Positions 18,164-25,374 of a stretch of DNA of 64,000 nucleotides are shown here, piece after piece; position 1 is the first letter of the stretch; the number at the start of each line of letters is the position of its first letter. A model generated the notes under the pieces. The model did not search any database. It saw only the letters and a program-made list of their open reading frames with translations, and was not told where the DNA came from. The translations under genes were made by a program, and so were the position numbers. Source of the stretch: Azospirillum brasilense (GTDB taxonomy: Bacteria > Pseudomonadota > Alphaproteobacteria > Azospirillales > Azospirillaceae); the NCBI RefSeq assembly GCF_008365405.1, contig NZ_QOKV01000004.1:124001-188000 (forward strand). Direction: 5' to 3'.

Positions 18164-18394
18164 TCACCGCCTCCTGACAATCCTCCGCCACAACGGCATC
18201 GGGCGCTCCTCCGCGGCCTTCTCGGCCAGCCATTGGTCGGCCAGCTCGCGCACCTGCCAGCCGCCCAGGTAACGGTCGCAGTCGATGGCGCTGTACAGCC
18301 GCACCTTGTCCCGGCCGAGTCGTTCGAAATAGTCCAGCGTCCGCTGGCGGTCCATCGCGTTCATCGGCGGGTTCATCGGGTCCATGGAGCGCAT
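18164..18394 (-). CDS. Hypothetical small protein
   Basis: About 76 aa, with an N-terminus rich in Met-Asn-Pro (MDPMNPPMNAMDRQRTLDYF), then a helical region ending in a basic tail (PLWRRIVRRR). No family recognised. Several in-frame ATGs (18394, 18385, 18376 and further) and an upstream GTG (18439) make the start uncertain. It shares orientation with the AT-rich membrane gene, 37 bp away. The following gap (18395-18674, 280 bp) holds the leader of the ABC transporter and nothing else I can define. Confidence 0.5.
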   Translation of the reverse strand: MRSMDPMNPPMNAMDRQRTLDYFERLGRDKVRLYSAIDCDRYLGGWQVRELADQWLAEKAAEERPMPLWRRIVRRR

Positions 18395-18674
18395 CCTGTC
18401 CGGCCTCCCCTCTGTGGTGCCCAAAAGAACGGCATACACCCGTCACGGTTTGTTCAGTTGGTATATGGATTGGGCACGCAAGCATCCCAATAAGCCTTTG
18501 GTTGCAAGGGCTTCCATTCGCACCATCCGACGAAGGTCAGGTCTGCGGCCGAGGTGGTGCCCATCCCTTCCCACCCACCCCGCGGGCGTGCACAATGCGG
18601 CACACGGATGCGTGGGCGGCGGGGCGCCGCCCGGCGCGATCAAAAGACACCTTCAGAACCGGGAGCGGGGGATC

Positions 18675-19625
18675 ATGAGGAAGACGTCGTGGATGGCCGG
18701 AGCCCTGGCGGCGGCCGTCGCCGGGCTCTGCGCGGTTTCGGCCTCGGCGCAGACCAAGGTGACCGTGGCGATGAGCGGCTGGACCGGCTTCGCGCCGATC
18801 ACGCTGGCCAAGGAAACCGGCATCTTCAAGAAGAACGGCATTGAGGTCGAGATCAAGAAGATGCCGACCTCCAACCGCCACCAGGCGATGGCGGCCGGTG
18901 AGGTGCAGGCGATCACCACCACGGTGGACACGCACCTGCTCTACGCCTCCTCCGGCGTGAACGTGACGCAGGTGCTGGTGCTCGACAGCTCGCACGGCGG
19001 CGACGGCATCGTCGTGCGCGACGCGGTCAACAGCCTCGCCGACCTGAAGGGCAAGCAGGTGGCCGTGCAGTATGGCGGCGTGCCGCAGTTCTGGCTGGCC
19101 TATGTGCTGAAGAAGAACGGGTTGTCGATCGGCGAGGTGCAGACCGTCAACCTCCAGCCGTCCGACGCCGCCAACGCCTTCGTCGCCGGCCAGTTCGACG
19201 CCGCCGTGACCTACGAGCCGTACCTGTCCAAGGTGCGCGAGGCCAACGGCAAGATCATCGTCACGTCGGACCAGACGCCGGGCGTCATCATCGACACGCT
19301 GGCCTTCCAGCCCGACTACATCCAGAAGAACCCGAAGGTCGTGAAGGCCTTCGTCGACAGCTGGTTCGAAGCGCTGGACGCGATCAAGAAGGATGAGAAG
19401 AAGGCCTTCGAGATCATGGCCCGCGACGTCAACCAGACGCCGGAACAGTTCGCCACCTCCGCCAAGACCGTGCTCTGGTACGACAAGGCCGGCAACGTCG
19501 AGTATCTGACCAAGACCATGCCGACCTTCATCAAGGAGGTCCAGGACGTGATGCTGGAGGCCAAGCTGATCCGCAAGGCCCCGCCGAGCCTGGACAGCAT
19601 GACCGACGCGTCCTTCGTGAAGTAA
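18675..19625 (+). CDS. ABC transporter periplasmic binding protein (nitrate/sulfonate/taurine class)
   Basis: A 316-aa protein with a Sec signal peptide (cleavage near VSASAQT). Residues 26 onward show the SsuA/TauA/NrtA-like fold: MSGWTGFAPITLAKETGIFK, KKNGIEVEIKKMPTSNRHQA and NAFVAGQFDAAVTYEPYLSK. The ligand cannot be read from sequence; aliphatic sulfonates, taurine, nitrate or a thiamine precursor are all within the class. GGGAGCGGGGG just upstream fixes the start. It is the first gene of a three-gene operon with the permease and ATPase, separated from them by a REP-like repeat. Confidence 0.9.
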   Translation: MRKTSWMAGALAAAVAGLCAVSASAQTKVTVAMSGWTGFAPITLAKETGIFKKNGIEVEIKKMPTSNRHQAMAAGEVQAITTTVDTHLLYASSGVNVTQVLVLDSSHGGDGIVVRDAVNSLADLKGKQVAVQYGGVPQFWLAYVLKKNGLSIGEVQTVNLQPSDAANAFVAGQFDAAVTYEPYLSKVREANGKIIVTSDQTPGVIIDTLAFQPDYIQKNPKVVKAFVDSWFEALDAIKKDEKKAFEIMARDVNQTPEQFATSAKTVLWYDKAGNVEYLTKTMPTFIKEVQDVMLEAKLIRKAPPSLDSMTDASFVK

Positions 19626-19646
19626 GACGGTACGTTTCTGCTGCCG

Positions 19647-19738
19647 TTGCCCCCTCCCTAGCCCTCCCCCGCCTTCGGCAAGGGAGGGAATCAAGCCCCC
19701 TCCCCTGCGACAGCGGGGGAGGGCCGGGGTGGGGGCAA
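19647..19738. repeat. REP-like intergenic palindromic repeat
   Basis: Left arm (19647-19669, beginning TTGCCCCCTCCCTAGCC) and right arm (19715-19738, ending GGTGGGGGCAA) are imperfect inverted copies. The inner part has further CCCTCCC/GGGAGGG pairs that can form two small hairpins. It lies between the binding protein and permease genes of one operon, so it could attenuate transcription or stabilise the upstream mRNA segment. Confidence 0.7.
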
Positions 19739-19774
19739 GCGCCTCCAATACACCGACAACGGTCCACCAATCCC

Positions 19775-20563
19775 ATGTCCCCCCTCTTCACTCCGCTGAA
19801 GCCGGTCGCTCCGGCGCTGCGCACGGTGCTGGGCATCGCCTGTTTCGTGCTGTTCTTCCTGGGCTGGGGCATCGCCACCTACGGCGGCTTCGTGAAGCCG
19901 CTGTTCCTGGCCTCGCCCGGCGACACATTGACGGCGGGCATCGCGCTGTTCCGGGAGTTCGGCTTCGCCGAGGACATCGCCGTCACGGTCTGGCGCGTCT
20001 TCGCCGGTTTCGCCATGGCCGCCGCCCTGGCGGTGCCGCTGGGCATCCTGATGGGGGCCTTCAAGCCGGTGGAAGCCTTCTTCGAGGCCTTCGTGTCCTT
20101 CGCCCGCTACCTGCCGGCCTCGGCCTTCATCCCGCTGCTGATCCTGTGGGCGGGCGTCGGCGAGTTGCAGAAGGTCCTGGTGATCTTCATCGGCTCGGTC
20201 TTCCAGCTCGTCATCATGGTGACGGTCATCGTGTCGGGCATCCGCAGCGATCTGGTGGAAGCCGCCTACACGCTGGGCGCCAAGCGCGACGGCGTGGTGC
20301 TGCGCGTCCTGCTGCCCGCCGCCTCGCCGCAGATCTTCGAGGCGTTGCGCCTCGTGCTCGGCTGGGCCTGGACCTACGTGATCGTGGCGGAGCTGGTGGG
20401 CGCGTCGCGCGGCATCGGCCACATGATCATCGACGCCCAGCGCTTCCTCGACACCGGCCAAATGATCTTCGGCATCTTCATCATCGGCGTGATCGGCCTG
20501 ATCACCGACCTGCTGTTCCGGGCGCTCAACGCCCGTCTCTTCCCGTGGGCCAAAGGACGATAA
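19775..20563 (+). CDS. ABC transporter permease (SsuC/TauC-like)
   Basis: A 262-aa inner-membrane protein with about six helices of the binding-protein-dependent permease family. The EAA loop that contacts the ATPase is visible as DLVEAAYTLGAKRDGVVLR followed by VLLPAASPQIFEALRL. The segment GWAWTYVIVAELVGASRGIG is typical of the SsuC/TauC/NrtB group. It stands between the binding protein and the ATPase genes, so it forms the transmembrane channel of the same importer. Confidence 0.92.
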   Translation: MSPLFTPLKPVAPALRTVLGIACFVLFFLGWGIATYGGFVKPLFLASPGDTLTAGIALFREFGFAEDIAVTVWRVFAGFAMAAALAVPLGILMGAFKPVEAFFEAFVSFARYLPASAFIPLLILWAGVGELQKVLVIFIGSVFQLVIMVTVIVSGIRSDLVEAAYTLGAKRDGVVLRVLLPAASPQIFEALRLVLGWAWTYVIVAELVGASRGIGHMIIDAQRFLDTGQMIFGIFIIGVIGLITDLLFRALNARLFPWAKGR

Positions 20564-20572
20564 GCGCCGGCC

Positions 20573-21361
20573 ATGAGCAAGCTGTCCATCCGCAACGTCG
20601 AGAAGACCTTCCCCGGCCGCAACAGCACGGCGCCGACCCGCGCGCTGGTGCCGACGAGCCTGGAGGTCGCCGACAACGACTTCATCACCATCCTGGGGCC
20701 GTCCGGTTGCGGCAAGTCCACGCTGCTGCGCATCGTCGCCGGTCTGGAAACCCCCACCGCCGGCGAGGTGCTGCTGGAGGGCAAGGCGGTGTCCGGCCCC
20801 GGCCCCGACCGCGGCATGGTGTTCCAGTCCTACACGCTGTTCCCCTGGCTGACCGTGCGCGACAACGTCTGCTTCGGCCTGCGCGAGCGCGGCCTGCCGC
20901 GGGCGGAGCAGTTGGCGATCGCCGACCGCTTCCTGGCCCAGGTCGGGTTGAAGGGCTTCGAGAACCACCACCCGGCGCAATTGTCCGGCGGCATGCAGCA
21001 GCGCACCGCGCTGGCCCGCGCGCTGGCCAACGATCCGAAGATGCTGCTGCTCGACGAGCCCTTCGGCGCGCTGGACCACCAGACGCGCGAGCTGATGCAG
21101 GAGCTGCTGCTGGGCATCTGGGAGGCCGACCGCAAGACGGTGATGTTCGTCACCCACGACATCGACGAGGCCATTTTCATGGCCAGCCGCGTGGTGGTGA
21201 TGTCGGCCCGCCCCGGCCGCATCAAGTGCGACATCCCCATCGAGCTGCCGCACCCCCGCTCCTACAAGGTCAAGACCACCCCGGAATTCGCCGCCTACAA
21301 GGAGCGGCTGACCGAGGAGATCCGTGTCGAGACCATCAAGGCCGTGACGATGGAACGCTGA
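20573..21361 (+). CDS. ABC transporter ATP-binding protein (SsuB/TauB-like)
   Basis: A 262-aa ATPase with all hallmarks: Walker A GPSGCGKSTLLR, Q-loop VFQSYTLFPW, signature LSGGMQQRTALARAL, Walker B MLLLDEPFGALD and H-loop VMFVTHDIDEA. The closest class is the nitrate/sulfonate/taurine importers. It starts 9 bp after the permease stop and ends the operon at a strong terminator. Confidence 0.94.
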   Translation: MSKLSIRNVEKTFPGRNSTAPTRALVPTSLEVADNDFITILGPSGCGKSTLLRIVAGLETPTAGEVLLEGKAVSGPGPDRGMVFQSYTLFPWLTVRDNVCFGLRERGLPRAEQLAIADRFLAQVGLKGFENHHPAQLSGGMQQRTALARALANDPKMLLLDEPFGALDHQTRELMQELLLGIWEADRKTVMFVTHDIDEAIFMASRVVVMSARPGRIKCDIPIELPHPRSYKVKTTPEFAAYKERLTEEIRVETIKAVTMER

Positions 21362-21389
21362 CCGGCGCTCCCGTCCGGACCGGAACATG

Positions 21390-21429
21390 CGAAAGAGCGG
21401 CGCCTGCGGGCGCCGCTCTTTCGTTTTTT
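21390..21429 (+). terminator. Rho-independent terminator of the ABC operon
   Basis: A 15-bp perfect stem (CGAAAGAGCGGCGCC and complement) with a 4-base TGCG loop, followed directly by TTTTTT. Confidence 0.92.
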
Positions 21430-21454
21430 CACCGCTTTTTTTATTACCGCCGGA

Positions 21455-21856
21455 TCAGGACTGGCGGCCGGTGTTCACGACGAGATCGGACAGAGCGACG
21501 CCGACGCGCTCGGCATCCGAGGCCAACGCACGCGGGCAGTTCCAGTGCAGCCGTCCCTCGATTTCAAGCAGCTGTCCATGACGCTTCACCACCCACACGC
21601 CGGTGGTCGCCATATGGATGACACGGGCCAGCGGTTCCCCGTTTAAGCCTGGACGGACCGGAGGCATGGGTTGGGCAGCCGCCGGGACGGCCGCCGGAAC
21701 CGCTGGATGGATCGCCGCATCCGAGCGCTCGAAGGCCGGCGCGCAAGGATAGGCGCTGACCGGCTGCAACGGGTGCCGTTCACGGCGGTCACTCGGGCGG
21801 CTCGCCGGGGGAGCGGCAAGCGCCTGCGGTCTGGAAAGATGCAGCATAGTGGGCAT
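21455..21856 (-). CDS. Hypothetical protein, about 133 aa
   Basis: No family recognised. The N-terminal two-thirds is Pro/Ala/Arg-rich and low-complexity. The C-terminal 55 residues look folded: GEPLARVIHMATTGVWVVKR, then HGQLLEIEGRLHWNCPRALA and VGVALSDLVVN. No signal peptide. ATGs at 21856 and 21847 both fit; the AGGA just upstream fits 21847 slightly better. It is convergent with the ABC operon terminator. Confidence 0.5.
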   Translation of the reverse strand: MPTMLHLSRPQALAAPPASRPSDRRERHPLQPVSAYPCAPAFERSDAAIHPAVPAAVPAAAQPMPPVRPGLNGEPLARVIHMATTGVWVVKRHGQLLEIEGRLHWNCPRALASDAERVGVALSDLVVNTGRQS

Positions 21857-22264
21857 CCTGGGACGTTTCCGATAAGCCTGCGCCCTCGATGTCACGCAGG
21901 TCGTTAGGACACTGAACGTTCCACGCACCCTGAATGAAGTAAAGAGGAAACACCCCCGAATCAGTGCAGCCTTTCGACGCGGAGAAATTGGTAATAAAGC
22001 AATAACCAGATTATCTCTGCAGTTATCGACCGTCGGCCAAGCACTGCCTTCCTGGCTTTGCAGAACGTTCCCAAATCCCTAATTCGAGGGAGGATGAGCG
22101 GCCAAACTCGCTCTCTTAGGGATGAAAGCGGTGGCTTTCTGCCCCGGAATAGTCACACGCAAAAGCGTGTTCATTCCGTAAGCATGCGACGTAAGCGCAG
22201 GCTTGACCGCTGGCTTTCGAGTCTGGCGGCACCCAAGAATGCAGGGAAGATAACGGGTAGGATC
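21857..22264. other. Intergenic region without a supported gene
   Basis: 408 bp between divergent small genes. The part around 21925-22060 is relatively AT-rich and may hold promoters. I see no convincing gene, hairpin or operator. A frame open from 22058 into the lipoprotein gene has no translation start signal. Confidence 0.4.
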
Positions 22265-22492
22265 ATGGTGAAGAAACTGGCAGTGATCGTGGTTGGCGGC
22301 CTTGTTCTGACGGGCTGCTCAAACCTCAGCCATCGCGAACAGCGCACGCTGTCGGGTGGCGCCATCGGCGCCGCGGGCGGTGCCACGGTCGGCGCCCTGA
22401 CGGGGGGCAGCGCCGTGATGGGCGGCGTGATCGGCGGCGCGGCCGGCGCCGCGGTGGGCGCCCTGACCTCCAACAACGGCAAGCGCCGGTAA
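22265..22492 (+). CDS. Glycine-zipper small lipoprotein
   Basis: A 75-aa protein: MVKKLAVIVVGGLVLTGCSN gives a signal peptide with lipobox LTGC, then alternating Gly/Ala stretches (SGGAIGAAGGATVGALTGG, GGVIGGAAGAAVGALTSN) forming a glycine-zipper membrane hairpin as in YMGG-like or OsmB-like proteins. The predicted location is outer or inner membrane. Small lipoproteins of this kind often respond to envelope stress, which is inference here. It is the last chromosomal gene before the mobile element's left boundary. Confidence 0.75.
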   Translation: MVKKLAVIVVGGLVLTGCSNLSHREQRTLSGGAIGAAGGATVGALTGGSAVMGGVIGGAAGAAVGALTSNNGKRR

Positions 22493-22605
22493 ACACCGGT
22501 TTCACAACGGGGATCAGGCCGCCGGAGCAGTGTCCGCGGCCGTCCCAAACGCCTGCGCGCCATGAATGTCAGGGCTTCAGCAGACTTCTGATTTTCAAGG
22601 AAATG

Positions 22606-22652
22606 TTGGAGCGGGTGAAGGGAATCGAACCCTCGTCGTAAGCTTGGGAAGC
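22606..22652. repeat. attL: 47-bp copy of the tRNA-Gly 3' part
   Basis: Identical to 37831-37877. It carries the T-arm, variable region and part of the anticodon arm of tRNA-Gly on the minus strand, but diverges inside the anticodon stem, so it is not a functional tRNA. Marks the left end of the element. Confidence 0.92.
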
Positions 22653-22759
22653 CCTTCTGGCGCCATTGCGGCGCTTAGGCTTTCGCTAAGTTTCCAGAAT
22701 TTTCAAATCACTAGAGGTTCGTCGGCATTCGTGGGCATTCGCAGATTTTCAGGGTCAGT

Positions 22760-22776
22760 GGTCCAAATTGGTCCAA
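22760..22776. repeat. Candidate integrase arm site, left end
   Basis: GGTCCAAATTGGTCCAA is two GGTCCAA units 10 bp apart. The same motif (with C for T at one position) is at 37747-37763, inside the other end. Its position about 110 bp inside attL suits an arm-type site for integrase or excisionase. The surrounding gap 22653-23057 (405 bp) otherwise holds only the heptamer array. Confidence 0.55.
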
Positions 22777-22923
22777 GGCTCACGATTCGCTCGTTCCGTG
22801 CGCGTCATCTTTGTCAAGAGAAAAATAGAATTATCTTCTTGACGCTTCCGGCGAGTTCACCTACGTTCGAGAAGGTTCAACAAACAGGGACAGCCTAGGG
22901 CCGCGAAGAGTCGTCCGCACCTC

Positions 22924-23017
22924 GTTATACGCCGTCCAGACCAGTTAAACGACATCGCCGAAACCCTGTTATACGCTGTCCAGACCCTGTTAACCGCCTC
23001 CTTCCGAACAGTTTAAC
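22924..23017. promoter_or_regulatory. Five phased GTTWWAC-type heptamers
   Basis: GTTATAC (22924), GTTAAAC (22944), GTTATAC (22968), GTTAACC (22989) and GTTTAAC (23011) recur every 20-24 bp, placing them on one face of the helix. The first and third belong to a longer repeat, GTTATACGCYGTCCAGACC. The array ends 41 bp before the AlpA-like gene. Binding sites for that protein, integrase or a repressor are the likely explanation. Confidence 0.6.
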
Positions 23018-23057
23018 GTTGCGACTGTAGAGCGTGCCTGCCGCTGGCAGGTGCATC

Positions 23058-23351
23058 ATGGCGACAACGCCGCTTACCGTACGGATTCCCGACGCCGCAG
23101 TGCTGACCGGGATCCCTGAGCACGTCCTCCAAAAATCGTTCATGCGGCCGGACAAACGGCCTCGCGGGATTCCCGCGCCACCGCCGCACGTCCGCCTCGG
23201 CCGCGCCATCCATATCCTGGTCGCGGAACTGCCGGGCTGGGTCGCCAGTCTGGCAGGCGAGGTGCAACCGTCCTCGGCCCCGGCGGTGCTCCGCCGGGGC
23301 CGTCCCACCAAGGCAGAGCAGGTTGCTCGCCATCAGCGTGGGGAGGGCTGA
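23058..23351 (+). CDS. AlpA / excisionase-like DNA-binding protein (putative)
   Basis: A 97-aa protein. Residues about 6-65 resemble the winged helix of AlpA/excisionase-type regulators: LTVRIPDAAVLTGIPEHVLQ (helix-turn-helix), a wing-like segment, then PHVRLGRAIHILVAELPGWV, parallel to the R-x-x-x-V-x-x-W region of that family. The C-terminal 30 residues are basic (RRGRPTKAEQVARHQ). It sits at the end opposite the integrase and just after the heptamer array, which suits a recombination directionality factor. The assignment rests on pattern, not a search. Confidence 0.5.
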   Translation: MATTPLTVRIPDAAVLTGIPEHVLQKSFMRPDKRPRGIPAPPPHVRLGRAIHILVAELPGWVASLAGEVQPSSAPAVLRRGRPTKAEQVARHQRGEG

Positions 23352-23354
23352 ACC

Positions 23355-23702
23355 ATGGAGATCCTCCACACCGCCACCGCATGGGATGGCCGCCAGTTCG
23401 TCGTCGTCGAGTACGCCGTGCGCCGCGCCTGTCACTGGTACGACGCCCGGCGCCTGGTGCTGGCCGAGACCGATGGGACGCCCTACCACCGCGCCAACGG
23501 GAGTAACGTGGTCCGCGTCCTCAAGGACATCACGTACGACGACGTGCGTTCCCGCTCGGTCAGGTGGGAGTACCTCGGCACAGTCGGCCGTCTGACGCGC
23601 GAGGCGGACGAGTTCGCCCAGCGGGGCGACGTCCCTCCGGGGACGGCCGAGATCACGCTCGATGACCTCCGAGCTCTCGGCGTGGCGGGAGGTGCAGCAT
23701 GA
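23355..23702 (+). CDS. Hypothetical protein, 115 aa
   Basis: No family recognised. A soluble, charged protein beginning MEILHTATAWDGRQFVVVEY, with several Arg/Asp-rich segments (RSRSVRWEYLGTVGRLTREA). It starts 3 bp after the AlpA-like gene and overlaps the next gene by 4 bp (ATGA), so it is the middle gene of a three-gene operon at the left end of the element. Confidence 0.6.
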   Translation: MEILHTATAWDGRQFVVVEYAVRRACHWYDARRLVLAETDGTPYHRANGSNVVRVLKDITYDDVRSRSVRWEYLGTVGRLTREADEFAQRGDVPPGTAEITLDDLRALGVAGGAA

Positions 23703-23986
23703 GGCGCCTCCTCACCGCATTCGGCATCGTGGCCGCCTCGGCCGCCACGCTGCCGGTTGCCATCCTGGCCGGGCCGGTGCTCGCCGGGGCGGCATACCTA
23801 TCCCTGCTGTCCGCCCTGCGCGGGGGCCTCGACGTCGGGAGCGGCCTCGCGGCCACGACGACGGCAGAGTACGCCGCGGCCGTTGCATGCGGCTGGGGCG
23901 GCATCGTAGGCGTCGGGCTCGGTCCCTATGCCGTCCTCGCGGCCGCCACGTGGGCCTGGCGGCGGTGGGTCAGCCCCCGCCCGTAA
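23699..23986 (+). CDS. Small membrane protein, 95 aa
   Basis: Three hydrophobic segments: MRRLLTAFGIVAASAATLPV, then AILAGPVLAGAAYLSLLSAL, and a C-terminal helix (VGVGLGPYAVLAAATWAW) ending in basic residues. The N-terminus could also be read as a signal sequence. No family recognised. It is translationally coupled to the upstream gene by an ATGA overlap and ends just before a terminator. Confidence 0.6.
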   Translation: MRRLLTAFGIVAASAATLPVAILAGPVLAGAAYLSLLSALRGGLDVGSGLAATTTAEYAAAVACGWGGIVGVGLGPYAVLAAATWAWRRWVSPRP

Positions 23987-24000
23987 ATCCCTCTTGCCAT

Positions 24001-24032
24001 GCCCGCCGGAGACACACCGGCGGGCCTTCTTC
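24001..24032 (+). terminator. Terminator closing the left operon of the element
   Basis: A 9-bp perfect stem (GCCCGCCGG / CCGGCGGGC, 7-base loop) followed by pyrimidine-rich CTTCTTCTCTCC, 14 bp after the membrane protein stop. Confidence 0.6.
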
Positions 24033-24051
24033 TCTCCTTCTGAGGTGCAAG

Positions 24052-24396
24052 ATGCTGACGTTCCAAACGTTTGCCGCCGGTCCTGGTGGCGAGATGTCCC
24101 GCCTTCTGGGCCTACGCCTCGACGGGATCACCGACTGGAGCGGGTACACCGCCACCACGTCGACCGTAACCCGCGGTCGGGGCTCACCGCTCGCCGCGGC
24201 CGCCCGTAAGCTCTATGAAAGCGCCTCGACGGGCGAGCGCGCCGTGGTCCTCGCCTGTCTCTGGGCGGTTGATTACGCTTGGCTCGCTGACGAGCTCATG
24301 TCCAAAGACGGCCGGGGCATCTGGCGGGCGCTCAACGGCTCGGACGACGCCCACCGGCAGGCCGTCGCGGCCGCCCTAGTCCGCGCGAACGGATGA
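24052..24396 (+). CDS. Hypothetical protein, 114 aa
   Basis: No family recognised. A soluble helical protein (MLTFQTFAAGPGGEMSRLLG, GERAVVLACLWAVDYAWLAD). TGAGGTG a few bases upstream supports the ATG at 24052. It lies between a terminator and an inverted repeat, so it may be a single-gene unit. Confidence 0.55.
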   Translation: MLTFQTFAAGPGGEMSRLLGLRLDGITDWSGYTATTSTVTRGRGSPLAAAARKLYESASTGERAVVLACLWAVDYAWLADELMSKDGRGIWRALNGSDDAHRQAVAAALVRANG

Positions 24397-24402
24397 CGGA
24401 AA

Positions 24403-24430
24403 GGTTCGCCGAGATTATTCTCGGCGAACC
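24403..24430. promoter_or_regulatory. 11-bp perfect inverted repeat upstream of the DUF5131/TcmP pair
   Basis: GGTTCGCCGAG and its exact complement flank ATTATT. No T-run follows, so an operator or mRNA stability element is as likely as a terminator. It is 122 bp before the DUF5131 start. Confidence 0.45.
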
Positions 24431-24552
24431 GCAAGGAGCCTGTGACAGCATCGTTGCACCTCCGGTTCGTTGCTCCCAAGCATCTCGGAAGATGCCGCAG
24501 TCGACACCGCGGGTGAAGCAGGGTACATTATCAACGCTTACGGGGACGTGAA

Positions 24553-25374
24553 GTGGCGAAGAACAGCAAAATCGAGTGGACAACGCACACTTTCAATCCC
24601 TGGTGGGGGTGCCTGAAGGTTTCACCGGCCTGCAAGCATTGCTATGCCGAATCCTGGGCTAAAAGGACAGGACATGACCTTTGGGGGGTGGCCGCGACCC
24701 GCAGGTTCTTCGGTGACAAGCACTGGGCTGAACCCTTGAAGTGGAATGCCGAGGCGATCGGCGCTGAGGTGCGCCCACGAGTGTTCTGTGCCTCTATGGC
24801 AGATGTGTTCGAGGACCGACGCGACCTCGATGCTGCACGGGCTCGCTTGTGGACGCTTATTGAGAACACGCCGAACCTCGATTGGCTGCTCTTGACCAAG
24901 CGACCCGAGATGGTGAACGCCCTAGCGCCATGGAATGACAATTGGCCGAAGAATGTTTGGCTCGGAACCACTGTCGAAAATCAGCGGTACGCGGAGGAGC
25001 GCCTACCTGAGCTCGCCGCGATTCCGGCATCGGTGCGGTTCATCTCAGCCGAACCTCTTCTTGGTCCGCTGGACCTCACCGCGTGGACCGCTTCCATCGA
25101 CTGGGTCATCACAGGGGGTGAGAGCGGGCCGAAAGCCCGTCCGTCGAGCCCTACGTGGTTTCGCGATCTCCTGAACCAGTGCATGGCAGCCGACATCAGC
25201 TTCCACTTCAAGCAGTGGGGGGATTGGGCGCCTGGACAGGGCATCAGCTTGGCCAAGGTCCGGTCGGAGCAAGCGGCGGACGGCACCCTGATGCTGCGGC
25301 TCGGCAAGAAGACGGCAGGGCGCAGCCTTGACGGTGTGACGTGGGATGGCTTACCGCGAGTGAGGACTGCGTGA
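24553..25374 (+). CDS. DUF5131 (phage Gp37/Gp68) family protein
   Basis: A 273-aa protein with the family signature near the N-terminus: SKIEWTTHTFNPWWGC, then a Cys pattern C-x6-C-x2-C (GCLKVSPACKHCYAE). Later blocks are VFCASMADVFEDRRDLDAAR, LLTKRPEMVNAL, WLGTTVENQRYAEERLPELA and VITGGESGPKARP. The three-Cys motif and barrel-like order of blocks suggest a variant radical SAM enzyme, which is inference; no activity is known to me. GTG start. Its last 4 bases (GTGA) overlap the start of TcmP, so the two proteins are made together. It is cargo of the integrated element. Confidence 0.85.
   Translation: MAKNSKIEWTTHTFNPWWGCLKVSPACKHCYAESWAKRTGHDLWGVAATRRFFGDKHWAEPLKWNAEAIGAEVRPRVFCASMADVFEDRRDLDAARARLWTLIENTPNLDWLLLTKRPEMVNALAPWNDNWPKNVWLGTTVENQRYAEERLPELAAIPASVRFISAEPLLGPLDLTAWTASIDWVITGGESGPKARPSSPTWFRDLLNQCMAADISFHFKQWGDWAPGQGISLAKVRSEQAADGTLMLRLGKKTAGRSLDGVTWDGLPRVRTA

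Noticed and set aside
22606..22652. A second tRNA-Gly gene
   Set aside because: Only the 3' part is present; the sequence diverges inside the anticodon stem, so no cloverleaf forms. It is the attL copy.
24403..24430. Terminator call for the 11-bp inverted repeat
   Set aside because: No T-run on either strand, so it is listed only as a possible operator or RNA structure.
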